A stretch of 64,000 nt of DNA from Pseudomonas reidholzensis (GTDB taxonomy: Bacteria > Pseudomonadota > Gammaproteobacteria > Pseudomonadales > Pseudomonadaceae): contig NZ_UNOZ01000013.1 in assembly GCF_900536025.1 (NCBI RefSeq), forward strand, positions 496,001-560,000, read 5' to 3'. The position numbers and the translations under genes were made by a program. Of the stretch, positions 28,876-43,628 are shown piece by piece (position 1 is the first letter of the stretch; every line of letters starts with the position of its first letter). The notes beneath the pieces were generated by a model. That model was not told the origin of the DNA. It was given only the letters and a program-made list of their open reading frames with translations, and searched no databases.

Positions 28876-30034
28876 TGGCGAATCCCAGACTTCCCTGTTG
28901 GACCAATTGGCAGACCAGTGTGCGGCCTTCGTCGTCGCGCAACCACTCTACAAGGTTTTCGATGTGCAGGGCATCGGCGGCGCAGATCAGCTTCAGCAGG
29001 TCACGCAGGTGACCCGGGAGCAGGCGGCTCTGGCCGCTGGCGAACAGCAGCAGGTTGTCGTCGACTTCCGACCAGGCCAGGCGAGCGCTTGGGTTGCGGA
29101 TGAGGATCGCGCCTTGCTCGAGGCTGTCGATCAGCTCTTCTTCGCTCAGCTCGTCGCCGGCGACCTGCTCGGGGTAGCGCGGCTCGGTCATGAACTGGCC
29201 GAACCAGGTCAGCAGCAGGCGCTCGTCGCCCATGTGCTCGGCGAGCAGGGCCTTGAGGCGGTCGAGGGCGTCGTGCTGGATCTGGTGCGGGTCGCTGACC
29301 GGCTGGGCATCGGCGTCGCTGTAGCGCTCTTCGTCCGGCAGGAACTGGCTGAGGAAGTCGGTGAAGTGGGTCAGCACTTCAGCGGCGCTCGGCGCGCGGA
29401 AACCGACCGAGTAGGTCAGGCAGTTGTCTTCGGCGACGCCGAAGTGGGCCAGGCGCGGCGGCAGGTAAAGCATGTCGCCCGGCTCCAGGCTCCATTCTTC
29501 GGTCTGCTCGAATTCGGCGAGGATGCGCAGGTCAGCGTGCTCGAGCAGTTTGCTCTCGCTGTTGCACATCTGGCCGACTTTCCAGTTGCGGGTGCCGTGG
29601 CCCTGCAGCAGGAACACGTCGTAGTTGTCGAAGTGCGGGCCGACGCTGCCGCCAGGCGCGGCGTAGCTGATCATCACGTCGTCGATGCGCCAGCTCGGCA
29701 GGAAACGGAAGTTTTCCAGCAGCTCGGCGACTTCCGGGACGAACTGGTCGACGGCCTGGACCAGCAGGGTCCAGTCGCGCTCCGGCAGGGTGGCGAAGTC
29801 GTCTTCGTTGAACGGGCCGCGGCGCAGCTCCCACGGACGCTCGCCGTGCTCGAGCACCAGGCGCGACTCGACTTCCTCTTCGAGGGCCAGGCCGGCCAGC
29901 TCGTCAGGGTCGATCGGGCTTTCGAAGTCGGTGAAGGCCTGGCGCACCAGCAGGGGCTTCTTCTGCCAGTAGTCGCGCAGGAATTCACGGGCAGTCAAAC
30001 CGCCAAGCAGCTGCAGTGGAATATCAGGATTCAT
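28868..30034 (-). CDS. cupin (JmjC-like) ribosomal oxygenase, RoxA/YcfD type
   Basis: A 388-residue 2-oxoglutarate/Fe(II) oxygenase. The N-terminal LLGGLTAREFLRDYWQKKPL and the iron-binding HFD of GSVGPHFDNYDVFLLQGHG are characteristic of YcfD, which hydroxylates an Arg of ribosomal protein L16. The C-terminal winged-helix part (ALLAEHMGDERLLLTWFGQF) also fits. The ATG at 30034 is chosen because the protein then begins MNPDIPLQLLGG; the 23 codons upstream overlap the purB terminator. Confidence 0.9.
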   Translation of the reverse strand: MNPDIPLQLLGGLTAREFLRDYWQKKPLLVRQAFTDFESPIDPDELAGLALEEEVESRLVLEHGERPWELRRGPFNEDDFATLPERDWTLLVQAVDQFVPEVAELLENFRFLPSWRIDDVMISYAAPGGSVGPHFDNYDVFLLQGHGTRNWKVGQMCNSESKLLEHADLRILAEFEQTEEWSLEPGDMLYLPPRLAHFGVAEDNCLTYSVGFRAPSAAEVLTHFTDFLSQFLPDEERYSDADAQPVSDPHQIQHDALDRLKALLAEHMGDERLLLTWFGQFMTEPRYPEQVAGDELSEEELIDSLEQGAILIRNPSARLAWSEVDDNLLLFASGQSRLLPGHLRDLLKLICAADALHIENLVEWLRDDEGRTLVCQLVQQGSLGFANE

Positions 30035-30072
30035 GTTCAACCTATTGAAAAAAAGTAATTTTCGTCCGGGAA

Positions 30073-30099
30073 TAAAAACGCCCGGCCAGGCCGGGCGTT
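30073..30099 (-). terminator. Rho-independent terminator of purB
   Basis: On the minus strand CGCCCGGCC-TGGCCGGGCG is followed by TTTTTATT, 17 bases behind the purB stop codon. Confidence 0.85.
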
Positions 30100-30115
30100 G
30101 CACGCGGGCACAGGC

Positions 30116-31670
<1,555 letters not shown>

Positions 31671-31693
31671 AAGGGGCGTCGCCAAGGTCTGAA

Positions 31694-32314
31694 TCAGGGG
31701 CGCATCATCCCGTACAGCTCGTTGAGCAGCTTGCGCCGGCTGAACACCAGCTGCCAGCGGTGGCCGCCGAGCTGGCGCCACAGGCGCGCGGCGCGGATCC
31801 CGGCGAGCAGCAGGGCGCGAATCTTCGAGGCGTTGTTGGCCTGCTGCAGGAAGCGCATGTCGCCATGCACCTGGATGCGCTGGCGCAGGGTACTCAGGGT
31901 GTCCTGGTACAAGGCACCGCTGGAGGCGATGACATTGTCGTGCACCAGGCCGAAATGGTCGGCCTGCGACTGGATCTGCGGCAGGCGGTTGCCGATGGTT
32001 TCGAGCAGGTCGCCGCGTTTGCCCAGCTGGCGCTCCAGGCCGAGCATCGACAGGGCGTAGCGCAGCGGCTCGCGCTGCAGGCTGCTGGGGTCGCGCTCGA
32101 GCGCACCGACCAGCGCGCGGTAGCCGTCACGCAGGTTGAGGTCGTCGCCGCCGAACACTTCCAGGGTGTCCTTGGGGTCGCGCACCAGCAGGCTGCCGAG
32201 CATGCAGCCGAGGTTCGCTTCCGAGGCCTGGCCGGTGCGGGCGATGCGGTCGACCAGCACGGCGGCCTGGAACACCGCGCCAAGGGCAATCAATTGCTCC
32301 TGGAGGTTGCTCAT
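31694..32314 (-). CDS. hflD: high frequency lysogenization protein HflD homologue
   Basis: A 206-residue alpha-helical protein starting [22 protein letters not shown], with [22 protein letters not shown] and [17 protein letters not shown]. HflD is a membrane-associated protein that in E. coli binds phage lambda CII; its housekeeping role is unclear. It nearly always follows mnmA, here with an ATGA overlap. The reading frame extends upstream to 32647, but that part overlays mnmA. Confidence 0.93.
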   Translation of the reverse strand: MSNLQEQLIALGAVFQAAVLVDRIARTGQASEANLGCMLGSLLVRDPKDTLEVFGGDDLNLRDGYRALVGALERDPSSLQREPLRYALSMLGLERQLGKRGDLLETIGNRLPQIQSQADHFGLVHDNVIASSGALYQDTLSTLRQRIQVHGDMRFLQQANNASKIRALLLAGIRAARLWRQLGGHRWQLVFSRRKLLNELYGMMRP

Positions 32315-33435
32315 GCGCGCGGGCTCCAGGGCTCGGCGGTCTCGATCACGCCGCCGCCCAGGCACACTTCGCCGTCGTAGAACACCACCGACTGACCGGG
32401 GGTGACGGCGCGCTGCGGCTCGTCGAACACGGCGCGATAGCCCTGCTCGGTGCGTTCCAGGGTGCAGCCCTGGTCGCCTTGGCGGTAGCGCACCTTGGCG
32501 GTCAGGCGGCGGGGCACGGACAGGTCGATCGGGTTGACCCAGTAGATGTCCGAGGCCAGCAGCGCACGCGAGAACAGCCATGGGTGCTCGTTGCCCTGGC
32601 CGACCACCAGCACGTTGCGCGAGAGGTCCTTGACCAGCACGTACCACGGGTCGTCGCCGGCGTCCTTGAGGCCGCCGATGCCCAGGCCCTGGCGCTGGCC
32701 GATGGTGTGGTACATCAGGCCGTGGTGCTGGCCGATCACTTCACCTTCGGTGGTTTCGATGGTGCCCGGCTGGGCCGGCAGGTACTGCTTGAGGAAGTCG
32801 CTGAAACGCCGCTCGCCAATGAAGCAGATGCCGGTGGAGTCCTTTTTCTTGGCCGTGGCCAGCCCATGCTTTTCGGCGATGGCGCGCACTTCGGGCTTTT
32901 CCAGCTCGCCGACGGGGAACAGCGTACGGGCGATTTCCTTGCCGCCGACGGCATGCAGGAAGTAGCTCTGGTCCTTGTTCGGGTCCAGGCCCTTGAGCAG
33001 TTCGGTCAGCTCGCCGGTGTCGCGGCGGCGCACGTAGTGGCCGGTGGCGATCAGGTCGGCACCCAGCGACAGGGCGTAGTCGAGGAACGCCTTGAACTTG
33101 ATCTCGCGGTTGCAGAGGATGTCCGGGTTCGGCGTGCGGCCGGCCTTGTATTCTTCGAGGAAATGCTCGAACACGTGGTCCCAGTATTCCGCGGCGAAGT
33201 TGGCGGTGTGCAGCGTGATGCCGATGCGGTCGCACACGGCCTGGGCGTCGGCCAGGTCTTCGCGGGCGGTGCAGTAGTCGGTGCCGTCGTCTTCTTCCCA
33301 GTTCTTCATGAACAGACCTTCGACCTGGTAGCCCTGCTCCATGAGCAGAAGGGCGGAGACGGAAGAGTCGACGCCGCCGGACATGCCGACGATGACGCGG
33401 GTCTTGGCGGGGTCTTTGAGTGCTGGGCTGGTCAT
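32311..33435 (-). CDS. mnmA: tRNA-specific 2-thiouridylase
   Basis: A 374-residue enzyme with the PP-loop [27 protein letters not shown], active-site Cys in [12 protein letters not shown] and the second Cys in [12 protein letters not shown]. It thiolates U34 in tRNA Lys, Glu and Gln. It receives sulfur from TusE, and the tusBCDE genes are also in this window (53.4-54.7 kb). It overlaps hflD at the 3' end and follows the Nudix gene by 56 bases. Confidence 0.96.
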   Translation of the reverse strand: MTSPALKDPAKTRVIVGMSGGVDSSVSALLLMEQGYQVEGLFMKNWEEDDGTDYCTAREDLADAQAVCDRIGITLHTANFAAEYWDHVFEHFLEEYKAGRTPNPDILCNREIKFKAFLDYALSLGADLIATGHYVRRRDTGELTELLKGLDPNKDQSYFLHAVGGKEIARTLFPVGELEKPEVRAIAEKHGLATAKKKDSTGICFIGERRFSDFLKQYLPAQPGTIETTEGEVIGQHHGLMYHTIGQRQGLGIGGLKDAGDDPWYVLVKDLSRNVLVVGQGNEHPWLFSRALLASDIYWVNPIDLSVPRRLTAKVRYRQGDQGCTLERTEQGYRAVFDEPQRAVTPGQSVVFYDGEVCLGGGVIETAEPWSPRA

Positions 33436-33491
33436 GGCTACCGATGTGTATCAGGGAAAAAGGTCGATTCTATCAGGCCCGCTCGCGCGCG

Positions 33492-33932
33492 TCAGTCACG
33501 CAGCAGGGCGAGGCTGTGCAGTGGGCCTGCCAGGTAGTCGTCGAGGCAGCGCGGCACCAGCTCGCTGCGCCAGCGCGTGGGGTCGGCCAGCAGCTGCTCG
33601 CGGGTCATCCACAGGGCGCGGACGATGTCGCTGTCCAGGCTCAGCTCCGGGCGGTGGCGCACGGGGCGGGCGGCGAAGCAGATGCGCTGGTAGGTCACGC
33701 CGTTGCTCGGTGCGGTGTACAGGTAGATGCCCACCAGGCCGGTCAGCTCGACCTCCCAGGCGGTTTCTTCGAGGGTTTCGCGCAGGGCGGCCTGGGCCAG
33801 GGTTTCGTTGGGCTCGAGGTGGCCAGCGGGCTGGTTGAAGACGTGCTGGCCGGCTTTGAACTCTTCGACGAAGAGGAAGCGGCCCTGGTCTTCGACGAGG
33901 GTGGCGACGGTGATGTGCGGTTGCCAGGTCAT
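33492..33932 (-). CDS. nudJ: Nudix hydrolase, NudJ-type phosphatase
   Basis: A 146-residue protein starting MTWQPHITVATLVEDQGRFL, with the Nudix box GHLEPNETLAQAALRETLEE. NudJ in E. coli removes phosphate from HMP-PP and nucleoside triphosphates. The nudJ-mnmA-hflD-purB order is the same as in E. coli, which supports the symbol. The start at 33932 fits the family N-terminus; a longer frame runs into REP sequence. Confidence 0.88.
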   Translation of the reverse strand: MTWQPHITVATLVEDQGRFLFVEEFKAGQHVFNQPAGHLEPNETLAQAALRETLEETAWEVELTGLVGIYLYTAPSNGVTYQRICFAARPVRHRPELSLDSDIVRALWMTREQLLADPTRWRSELVPRCLDDYLAGPLHSLALLRD

Positions 33933-33971
33933 ATGAGGGTGTCCTTGAGATCCTGGGGCCGCTGTGCGGCC

Positions 33972-34055
33972 CTTCGCGGGTAAACCCGCTCCCACAGGGG
34001 CGGCGTCGCCTCGAGGCTTTGCGCGGTACCTGTGGGAGCGGGTTTACCCGCGAAG
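33972..34055. repeat. inverted REP pair
   Basis: CTTCGCGGGTAAACCCGCTCCCACAGG and its inverse are separated by about 30 bases, between nudJ and the idh terminator. Confidence 0.9.
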
Positions 34056-34079
34056 AGCCGCAAGGCGGCTCCCTGTGCC

Positions 34080-34116
34080 AAAAAAGCACAAACCCCGGTG
34101 CGTGGCCGGGGTTTGT
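34080..34116 (-). terminator. Rho-independent terminator of monomeric isocitrate dehydrogenase gene
   Basis: On the minus strand CAAACCCCGG and CCGGGGTTTG form a ten-pair stem followed by TGCTTTTTT. It begins about 20 bases behind the idh stop codon. Confidence 0.9.
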
Positions 34117-34136
34117 GGTGTTACTTCAAGCAGGCC

Positions 34137-38098
<3,962 letters not shown>

Positions 38099-38105
38099 GG
38101 CAAAC

Positions 38106-38143
38106 AAAACCGGTCGCTTCGGTAAAGAAGCGACCGGTTTTTT
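38106..38143 (+). terminator. Rho-independent terminator of icd
   Basis: AAAACCGGTCGCTTC pairs with GAAGCGACCGGTTTT over a six-base loop and is followed by T residues. It can work for cspD on the other strand too. Confidence 0.92.
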
Positions 38144-38168
38144 CGTATACCGGCAGATAGCAGGGTAT

Positions 38169-38435
38169 TCAGGCTTCGGTTCGGCGGTCTTCAGTGGCCG
38201 GGTTGACGGGGGCTGGGGCAAGGGCTTCGGCACCCGCCGCGCGAATCGCCACTGCATGCAGGCCCTTGGGTCCCTGGACAATGTCGAAACTCACCGCTTG
38301 GCCGGCCTTCAGCGTCTTGTAACCTTCCATCTGGATCGCCGAATAATGGGCGAACAGATCGTCGGTTTTGCCGTCTTCGTTGATGAATCCGTAGCCCTTG
38401 GCATTGTTGAACCACTTGACTTTACCGCTTGCCAT
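38169..38435 (-). CDS. cspD: cold-shock-domain protein CspD
   Basis: An 88-residue protein starting [20 protein letters not shown], with the two RNP motifs (KGYGFI and DLFAHYSAI), followed by a 20-residue Ala/Pro-rich tail that simple Csp proteins lack. CspD binds single-stranded DNA and slows replication in stationary phase. Its place beside clpS-clpA is the same as in E. coli. The ATG follows GAGGGACATAGGG. Confidence 0.92.
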   Translation of the reverse strand: MASGKVKWFNNAKGYGFINEDGKTDDLFAHYSAIQMEGYKTLKAGQAVSFDIVQGPKGLHAVAIRAAGAEALAPAPVNPATEDRRTEA

Positions 38436-38665
38436 CCCTATGTCCCTCTGCAAAGGACTCCATCACTGGAGTATCATCCACGTCATCCGCATACGAACCT
38501 TGCGAAAAAATCTGGTTGACTGCGCGGATCTTTATCGACCACGGTGGGTTCTTATTGGTTGTAACACCGTTTTGCCGATAGTCAAGGTCATGCGGCGCCC
38601 GCGTCGACGGCGGCCTGTACGGTCAACCCACTACCCTAACCTGTCGATGTGATGAAATTCTTTCC

Positions 38666-39028
38666 ATGCATGCACACAGTCAGATTCGACTAACATTCAA
38701 TCAGGATCGTCCTCAAACCAACGAGGACGATGGCTCCGGTCTGGCGGTTCAGGAAGCCAAACCGATCCTGCAGGCGCCACCGATGTACAAGGTGGTTTTA
38801 TTCAACGATGACTACACACCGATGGATTTCGTCGTCGAAGTGCTCGAGACGTTCTTCAGTCTGAACCGCGAGCTGGCGACCAAGATCATGCTGACTGTCC
38901 ATACCGAGGGACGGGCAGTGTGCGGATTGTTTACCCGTGACATCGCCGAAACAAAGGCCATGCAGGTCAACCAATACGCCAGGGAAAGCCAGCATCCGCT
39001 ACTCTGTGAAATCGAGAAGGACGGTTAA
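38666..39028 (+). CDS. clpS: ATP-dependent Clp protease adaptor ClpS
   Basis: A 120-residue adaptor. The N-degron pocket is visible as [20 protein letters not shown] and [12 protein letters not shown]. The flexible first 35 residues are used to engage ClpA. ClpS delivers proteins with N-terminal Leu, Phe, Tyr or Trp to ClpAP. It is followed by clpA after 30 bases and is close to both N-terminal transferase genes bpt and aat. Confidence 0.95.
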   Translation: MHAHSQIRLTFNQDRPQTNEDDGSGLAVQEAKPILQAPPMYKVVLFNDDYTPMDFVVEVLETFFSLNRELATKIMLTVHTEGRAVCGLFTRDIAETKAMQVNQYARESQHPLLCEIEKDG

Positions 39029-39058
39029 TCGCCGACCACTTGGGTATGAGGTGAAGCT

Positions 39059-41329
39059 ATGTTAAACCGCGAGCTCGAAGTCACCCTCAATCTGGCCTTC
39101 AAGGAGGCCCGTTCGAAACGTCATGAGTTCATGACCGTCGAACATCTGCTGCTGGCACTCCTTGACAATGAGGCGGCCGCAACCGTTCTACGCGCCTGTG
39201 GCGCCAATCTCGACAAGCTCAAGCACGACCTGCAGGAGTTCATCGATTCCACCACGCCGCTGATTCCGGTGCACGACGAAGACCGTGAAACCCAGCCAAC
39301 CCTGGGCTTCCAGCGCGTGCTGCAGCGTGCCGTGTTCCACGTGCAAAGCTCCGGCAAGCGCGAAGTGACCGGCGCCAACGTACTGGTCGCGATCTTCAGC
39401 GAACAGGAAAGCCAGGCCGTGTTCCTGCTCAAGCAGCAGAGCGTGGCCCGCATCGACGTGGTCAACTACATCGCTCATGGCATCTCCAAGGTGCCTGGCC
39501 ATGGGCCCAACACCGACAGCGACCAGGACATGCAGGACGAGGAGGGCGGCGAAACGTCATCTTCGAGCAACCCTCTGGATGCCTACGCCGCCAACCTCAA
39601 CGAGCTGGCCCGTCAAGGCCGGATCGACCCGTTGGTGGGTCGCGAGCAGGAGGTCGAGCGTGTTGCGCAGATCCTTGCCCGTCGGCGCAAGAACAACCCG
39701 TTGCTGGTGGGTGAGGCCGGTGTCGGCAAGACCGCCATCGCCGAAGGCCTGGCCAAGCGCATCGTCGACGGCCAGGTGCCTGACCTGCTCGCCCAGAGCG
39801 TGGTCTACTCGCTCGACCTGGGTGCGCTGCTGGCCGGTACCAAGTACCGCGGCGATTTCGAGAAGCGCTTCAAGGCGCTGCTCGGCGAGCTGCGCAAACG
39901 TCCGCAGGCGATCCTGTTCATCGACGAGATCCACACCATCATCGGTGCCGGTGCGGCGTCGGGCGGGGTGATGGATGCTTCCAACCTGCTCAAGCCGTTG
40001 CTCTCGTCGGGTGATATCCGTTGCATCGGCTCGACCACCTTCCAGGAGTTTCGCGGCATCTTCGAGAAGGACCGCGCCCTGGCGCGGCGCTTCCAGAAGG
40101 TCGACGTGTCGGAGCCGTCGGTGGAAGACACCGTGGGCATCCTGCGCGGCCTGAAAGGGCGGTTCGAGACCCATCACCACATCGAGTACAGCGACGAGGC
40201 GCTGCGCGCCGCGGCTGAGCTGGCGGCCCGCTACATCAATGACCGGCACATGCCGGACAAGGCCATCGACGTGATCGACGAGGCGGGTGCCTACCAGCGC
40301 CTGCAGCCGGAACAGAACCGCGTCAAACGCATCGAAGTGGCCCAGGTCGAAGACATCGTCGCCAAGATCGCGCGTATTCCGCCAAAACACGTGTCCAGCT
40401 CCGACAAAGAGCTGCTGCGTAACCTGGAGCGTGACCTGAAGCTGACCGTGTTTGGTCAGGACCCGGCGATCGACTCGCTGTCCACCGCGATCAAACTGTC
40501 GCGTGCGGGCCTCAAGGCGCCTGACAAGCCTGTCGGGTCGTTCCTGTTCGCCGGCCCTACCGGCGTCGGCAAGACCGAGGCGGCGCGTCAGCTGGCCAAG
40601 GCCCTGGGCGTCGAGCTGGTGCGCTTCGACATGTCCGAGTACATGGAGCGGCATACCGTTTCGCGCTTGATCGGTGCACCGCCGGGCTATGTCGGTTTCG
40701 ATCAGGGCGGCTTGCTGACCGAGGCGATCACCAAGCAACCGCACTGCGTGCTGCTGCTCGACGAGATCGAGAAGGCTCACCCGGAAGTCTTCAACCTGCT
40801 GCTGCAGGTGATGGACCACGGTACCCTGACCGACAACAACGGGCGCAAGGCGGACTTCCGCAACGTGATCCTGATCATGACCACCAACGCCGGCGCTGAA
40901 ACCGCCGCGCGGGCCTCGATCGGCTTCACCCACCAGGACCATGCGTCCGACGCGATGGAAGTCATCCGCAAGAGCTTCACGCCTGAGTTCCGCAACCGCC
41001 TGGATACCATTATCCAGTTCGGTCGCCTGAGCCACGAGACGATCAAGAGCATCGTCGACAAGTTCCTTATCGAACTGCAGGCTCAGCTGGAAGACAAGCG
41101 TGTGCTGCTTGAGGTCAGTGACGAGGCGCGGGGCTGGCTGGCGGCCAGTGGCTATGACGTGCAGATGGGTGCGCGGCCGATGGCGCGGCTGATCCAGGAC
41201 AAGATCAAACGGCCGTTGGCCGAGGAGATCCTGTTCGGTGAGCTGGCCGAGCATGGCGGCGTGGTGCACATCGAGCTGCGGGATGACGAGTTGGTGTTCG
41301 ACTTCGAAACCACGGCCGAGGTGGCGTAA
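39059..41329 (+). CDS. clpA: ATP-dependent Clp protease ATP-binding subunit ClpA
   Basis: A 756-residue AAA+ unfoldase. The N domain (residues 1-145) binds ClpS. The first ATPase module has [15 protein letters not shown] and [12 protein letters not shown]; the second has [15 protein letters not shown] and [15 protein letters not shown]. There is no ClpB middle coiled-coil. It feeds substrates to ClpP. It forms an operon with clpS. Confidence 0.97.
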   Translation: MLNRELEVTLNLAFKEARSKRHEFMTVEHLLLALLDNEAAATVLRACGANLDKLKHDLQEFIDSTTPLIPVHDEDRETQPTLGFQRVLQRAVFHVQSSGKREVTGANVLVAIFSEQESQAVFLLKQQSVARIDVVNYIAHGISKVPGHGPNTDSDQDMQDEEGGETSSSSNPLDAYAANLNELARQGRIDPLVGREQEVERVAQILARRRKNNPLLVGEAGVGKTAIAEGLAKRIVDGQVPDLLAQSVVYSLDLGALLAGTKYRGDFEKRFKALLGELRKRPQAILFIDEIHTIIGAGAASGGVMDASNLLKPLLSSGDIRCIGSTTFQEFRGIFEKDRALARRFQKVDVSEPSVEDTVGILRGLKGRFETHHHIEYSDEALRAAAELAARYINDRHMPDKAIDVIDEAGAYQRLQPEQNRVKRIEVAQVEDIVAKIARIPPKHVSSSDKELLRNLERDLKLTVFGQDPAIDSLSTAIKLSRAGLKAPDKPVGSFLFAGPTGVGKTEAARQLAKALGVELVRFDMSEYMERHTVSRLIGAPPGYVGFDQGGLLTEAITKQPHCVLLLDEIEKAHPEVFNLLLQVMDHGTLTDNNGRKADFRNVILIMTTNAGAETAARASIGFTHQDHASDAMEVIRKSFTPEFRNRLDTIIQFGRLSHETIKSIVDKFLIELQAQLEDKRVLLEVSDEARGWLAASGYDVQMGARPMARLIQDKIKRPLAEEILFGELAEHGGVVHIELRDDELVFDFETTAEVA

Positions 41330-41375
41330 CCGCACTGACTGGGGCCGCAAGCCGGCCCCAGGTTTCAGCGCCCAC

Positions 41376-41406
41376 AAAAAAGCCCGGCACATTGGCCGGG
41401 CTTTTT
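41376..41406. terminator. bidirectional terminator between clpA and infA
   Basis: AAAAAGCCCGGC and GCCGGGCTTTTT pair over ACATTG with T-runs on both strands. A second GGGGCC/GGCCCC hairpin lies just before it at about 41341-41359. Confidence 0.93.
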
Positions 41407-41418
41407 CATGGCTGGAGC

Positions 41419-41637
41419 TTAACGGGCGCGGTAGGTGATGCGGCCCTTGCTCAGGTCATAAGGCGTCAGCTCGACGCGGACCTTGTCGCCAGTGAGAATA
41501 CGGATGTAGTTCTTGCGCATCTTCCCGGAGATATGCGCGGTTACGACGTGCCCATTTTCCAACTCCACGCGGAACATGGTGTTGGGCAGGGTGTCGACGA
41601 CAGTGCCTTCCATTTCGAAGCTGTCTTCTTTCGACAT
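41419..41637 (-). CDS. infA: translation initiation factor IF-1
   Basis: A 72-residue OB-fold protein starting [20 protein letters not shown], with [19 protein letters not shown] and ending GRITYRAR. It binds the ribosomal A site during initiation. It is downstream of bpt on the minus strand, with its own terminator shared with clpA. The ATG at 41637 is the universal family start. Confidence 0.97.
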
Positions 41638-41739
41638 GCAGTAAAGCCCTCGGTATCCAGTGTAGGCCCGACGCGCAACTGCACCGGGCAAAAAAGTGGC
41701 GTGGATTATGCCCGAAAAGAGTTTTTCAAGCCAATGCTT

Positions 41740-42447
41740 TCAATTGAGGCTGACCCAACGCTGGTTGATCAGCAGTTCGATAGGACGGTACTGGGTCTTG
41801 TAGTTCATCTTCTTGCAGTTCTTGATCCAGTAGCCAAGGTAGACCGCATCGAGGTTCTGCCGCAGCGCTTCGGTAATCTGCCAGAGAATGGCGAAGCGCC
41901 CCAGGCTGCGGCGTTCTTCGTCCGGCTCGTAGAAGGTGTACACCGCAGAAAGCCCGTTGGGCAGCATATCGCAGACGGCCACCGCCAGCAGGCGGCCTTC
42001 GAGGCGAAACTCGTAGAACCAGCAGAATGGCAGATCGCGCACCAAAAAGGTGGAAAACTGGTCGCGACTGGGTGGATACATGTCGCCATCGCTGTGGCGC
42101 TGCTCGATATACCGCCGGTACAGGTCGAAATATTCTTCCTTGAACGCCGGGCGCGCGGCCGTGACGGTGAGGTCAGCGTTGCGCTTGAGAATCCGCCGCT
42201 GCTGGCGGTTGGGGATGAACCGCGCCGCCGGGATGCGCGCCGGTACGCAGGCATTGCAGTTCTGGCAATGCGGGCGGTAGAGGTGGTCGCCACTGCGCCG
42301 AAAACCCATTTCCGAGAGGTCGGCGTAGACGTGCACGTCCATCGGCTGGCTAGGGTCGAGGAACAGCGTGGTCGCTTGTTCGTCCGGCAGGTAGCTGCAC
42401 GAGTGGGGTTGAGTGGCATAGAACTTCAAGCGCGCCAACTCTGTCAT
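41740..42447 (-). CDS. bpt: aspartate/glutamate leucyltransferase (bacterial ATE1-like)
   Basis: A 235-residue protein. The N-terminal Cys-rich part ([32 protein letters not shown]) and the C-terminal catalytic GNAT-like part ([35 protein letters not shown]) match Bpt. It transfers Leu to proteins with N-terminal Asp or Glu, making ClpS substrates. The start at 42447 ([17 protein letters not shown]) is conserved. It follows aat by 55 bases. Confidence 0.95.
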   Translation of the reverse strand: MTELARLKFYATQPHSCSYLPDEQATTLFLDPSQPMDVHVYADLSEMGFRRSGDHLYRPHCQNCNACVPARIPAARFIPNRQQRRILKRNADLTVTAARPAFKEEYFDLYRRYIEQRHSDGDMYPPSRDQFSTFLVRDLPFCWFYEFRLEGRLLAVAVCDMLPNGLSAVYTFYEPDEERRSLGRFAILWQITEALRQNLDAVYLGYWIKNCKKMNYKTQYRPIELLINQRWVSLN

Positions 42448-42502
42448 GATCAGCCCCTCGGCAAGACTTTGGATTAAGTGTAAGCCAGCTATGGCAACTC
42501 GC

Positions 42503-43183
42503 CTAGCGAACCCAAGAGGCGTTGTTGGGCTGATCGAGGTGGCGCGCCAGGTGCTCGGCAAAGTGCTCGCGGCTGATCGCGCGGGCACCCAGGCTGTGCA
42601 GGTGGTTGGTCGGCATCTGGCAGTCGATGAGGACGAAGCCGGCGGCGCGCAGGTGCTCGACCAGGGTCACGAAACCGACCTTGGAGGCATTGTCGGCGCG
42701 GCTGAACATCGACTCGCCGAAAAACAGCTGGCCCATCGCCAGGCCGTACAGGCCGCCCACCAGCTCGCCGTCCTGGCGCACTTCCACCGAGTGGGCGATG
42801 CCGCGCCGGTGCAGCTCGCAGTACGCGGCTTGCATGGTGTCGGTGATCCAGGTGCCGTCGGCGTAGTCGCGCGGCGCAGCGCAGGCGGCGATGACCGCTG
42901 CGAAGTCTGTGTCGAAGCTGACCTGGTAGCGCCCCTGGCGGATCAGCTTGGCCAGCGAGCGCGAGACGTGCAGCTCATCGGGGAACATCACCGTGCGCGG
43001 GTCGGGCGACCACCAGAGGATCGGCTGGCCATCCTGGTACCACGGGAAGCAGCCATGCCGGTAGGCCTGGACCAGCCGCTCGGGGGTCAGGTCGCCACCG
43101 GCGGCGAGCAGGCCGTTGGGCTCTTGCAGGGCCTTGGCCAGCGGCGGAAAGGTCAGCGAGTCGCGGGTCAGCCAGGTGAGCAT
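42503..43183 (-). CDS. aat: leucyl/phenylalanyl-tRNA-protein transferase
   Basis: A 226-residue protein starting [20 protein letters not shown], with [31 protein letters not shown]-like [13 protein letters not shown] and [19 protein letters not shown]. It adds Leu or Phe to proteins with N-terminal Lys or Arg, creating ClpS degrons. It is first of the minus-strand aat-bpt-infA group. It faces ftsK divergently across a region with a REP pair. Confidence 0.96.
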   Translation of the reverse strand: MLTWLTRDSLTFPPLAKALQEPNGLLAAGGDLTPERLVQAYRHGCFPWYQDGQPILWWSPDPRTVMFPDELHVSRSLAKLIRQGRYQVSFDTDFAAVIAACAAPRDYADGTWITDTMQAAYCELHRRGIAHSVEVRQDGELVGGLYGLAMGQLFFGESMFSRADNASKVGFVTLVEHLRAAGFVLIDCQMPTNHLHSLGARAISREHFAEHLARHLDQPNNASWVR

Positions 43184-43628
43184 GGTCGTCTAATGCGGTG
43201 GGGGAGGGGAGGGCGACCAGCATGGCGCGGCGGGGAATCGAGGTCAATCGCTGCGCGCGTGGTAGCTGGGCTGGCCTCTTCGCGGGTAAACCCGCTCCCA
43301 CAGAGTTTGCCGCCAACCCTGTGGGAGCGGGTTTACCCGCGAAGAGGCCAGAGCTGGCATCGTGATAGCCGATTTCCTGCACATTCATGCGCCATCCGGC
43401 ACCAACCGCACGCTTTGTTGTCACACCTGTGCAAAAACACAGCATAAGCCTTTGTCACAAAAGAAAATGCATGCTCAAATTGCAGGCATCGAAGATTGCC
43501 CCTTTCACGCCCCGTAGGGCGTGCCGCCATGGCGGCGGGCGGGCAGTAATGTTAAAAGTAGTGGTTCATTGGCCGAACACCGGGTCGATCACTACTGGAC
43601 GCGCAGCAAGCGCAGGAATAGACGCGTT
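43184..43628. other. divergent intergenic region between aat and ftsK
   Basis: This 445-base region contains a REP pair (43273-43349) and the promoters of aat and ftsK but no gene. From memory, P. aeruginosa has a thioredoxin reductase gene at the corresponding place; none is present here. Confidence 0.5.
43273..43349. repeat. inverted REP pair
   Basis: GGCCTCTTCGCGGGTAAACC followed by CGCTCCCACAG, with the perfect inverse copy ending GAAGAGGCC, separated by about 13 bases. Confidence 0.92.
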
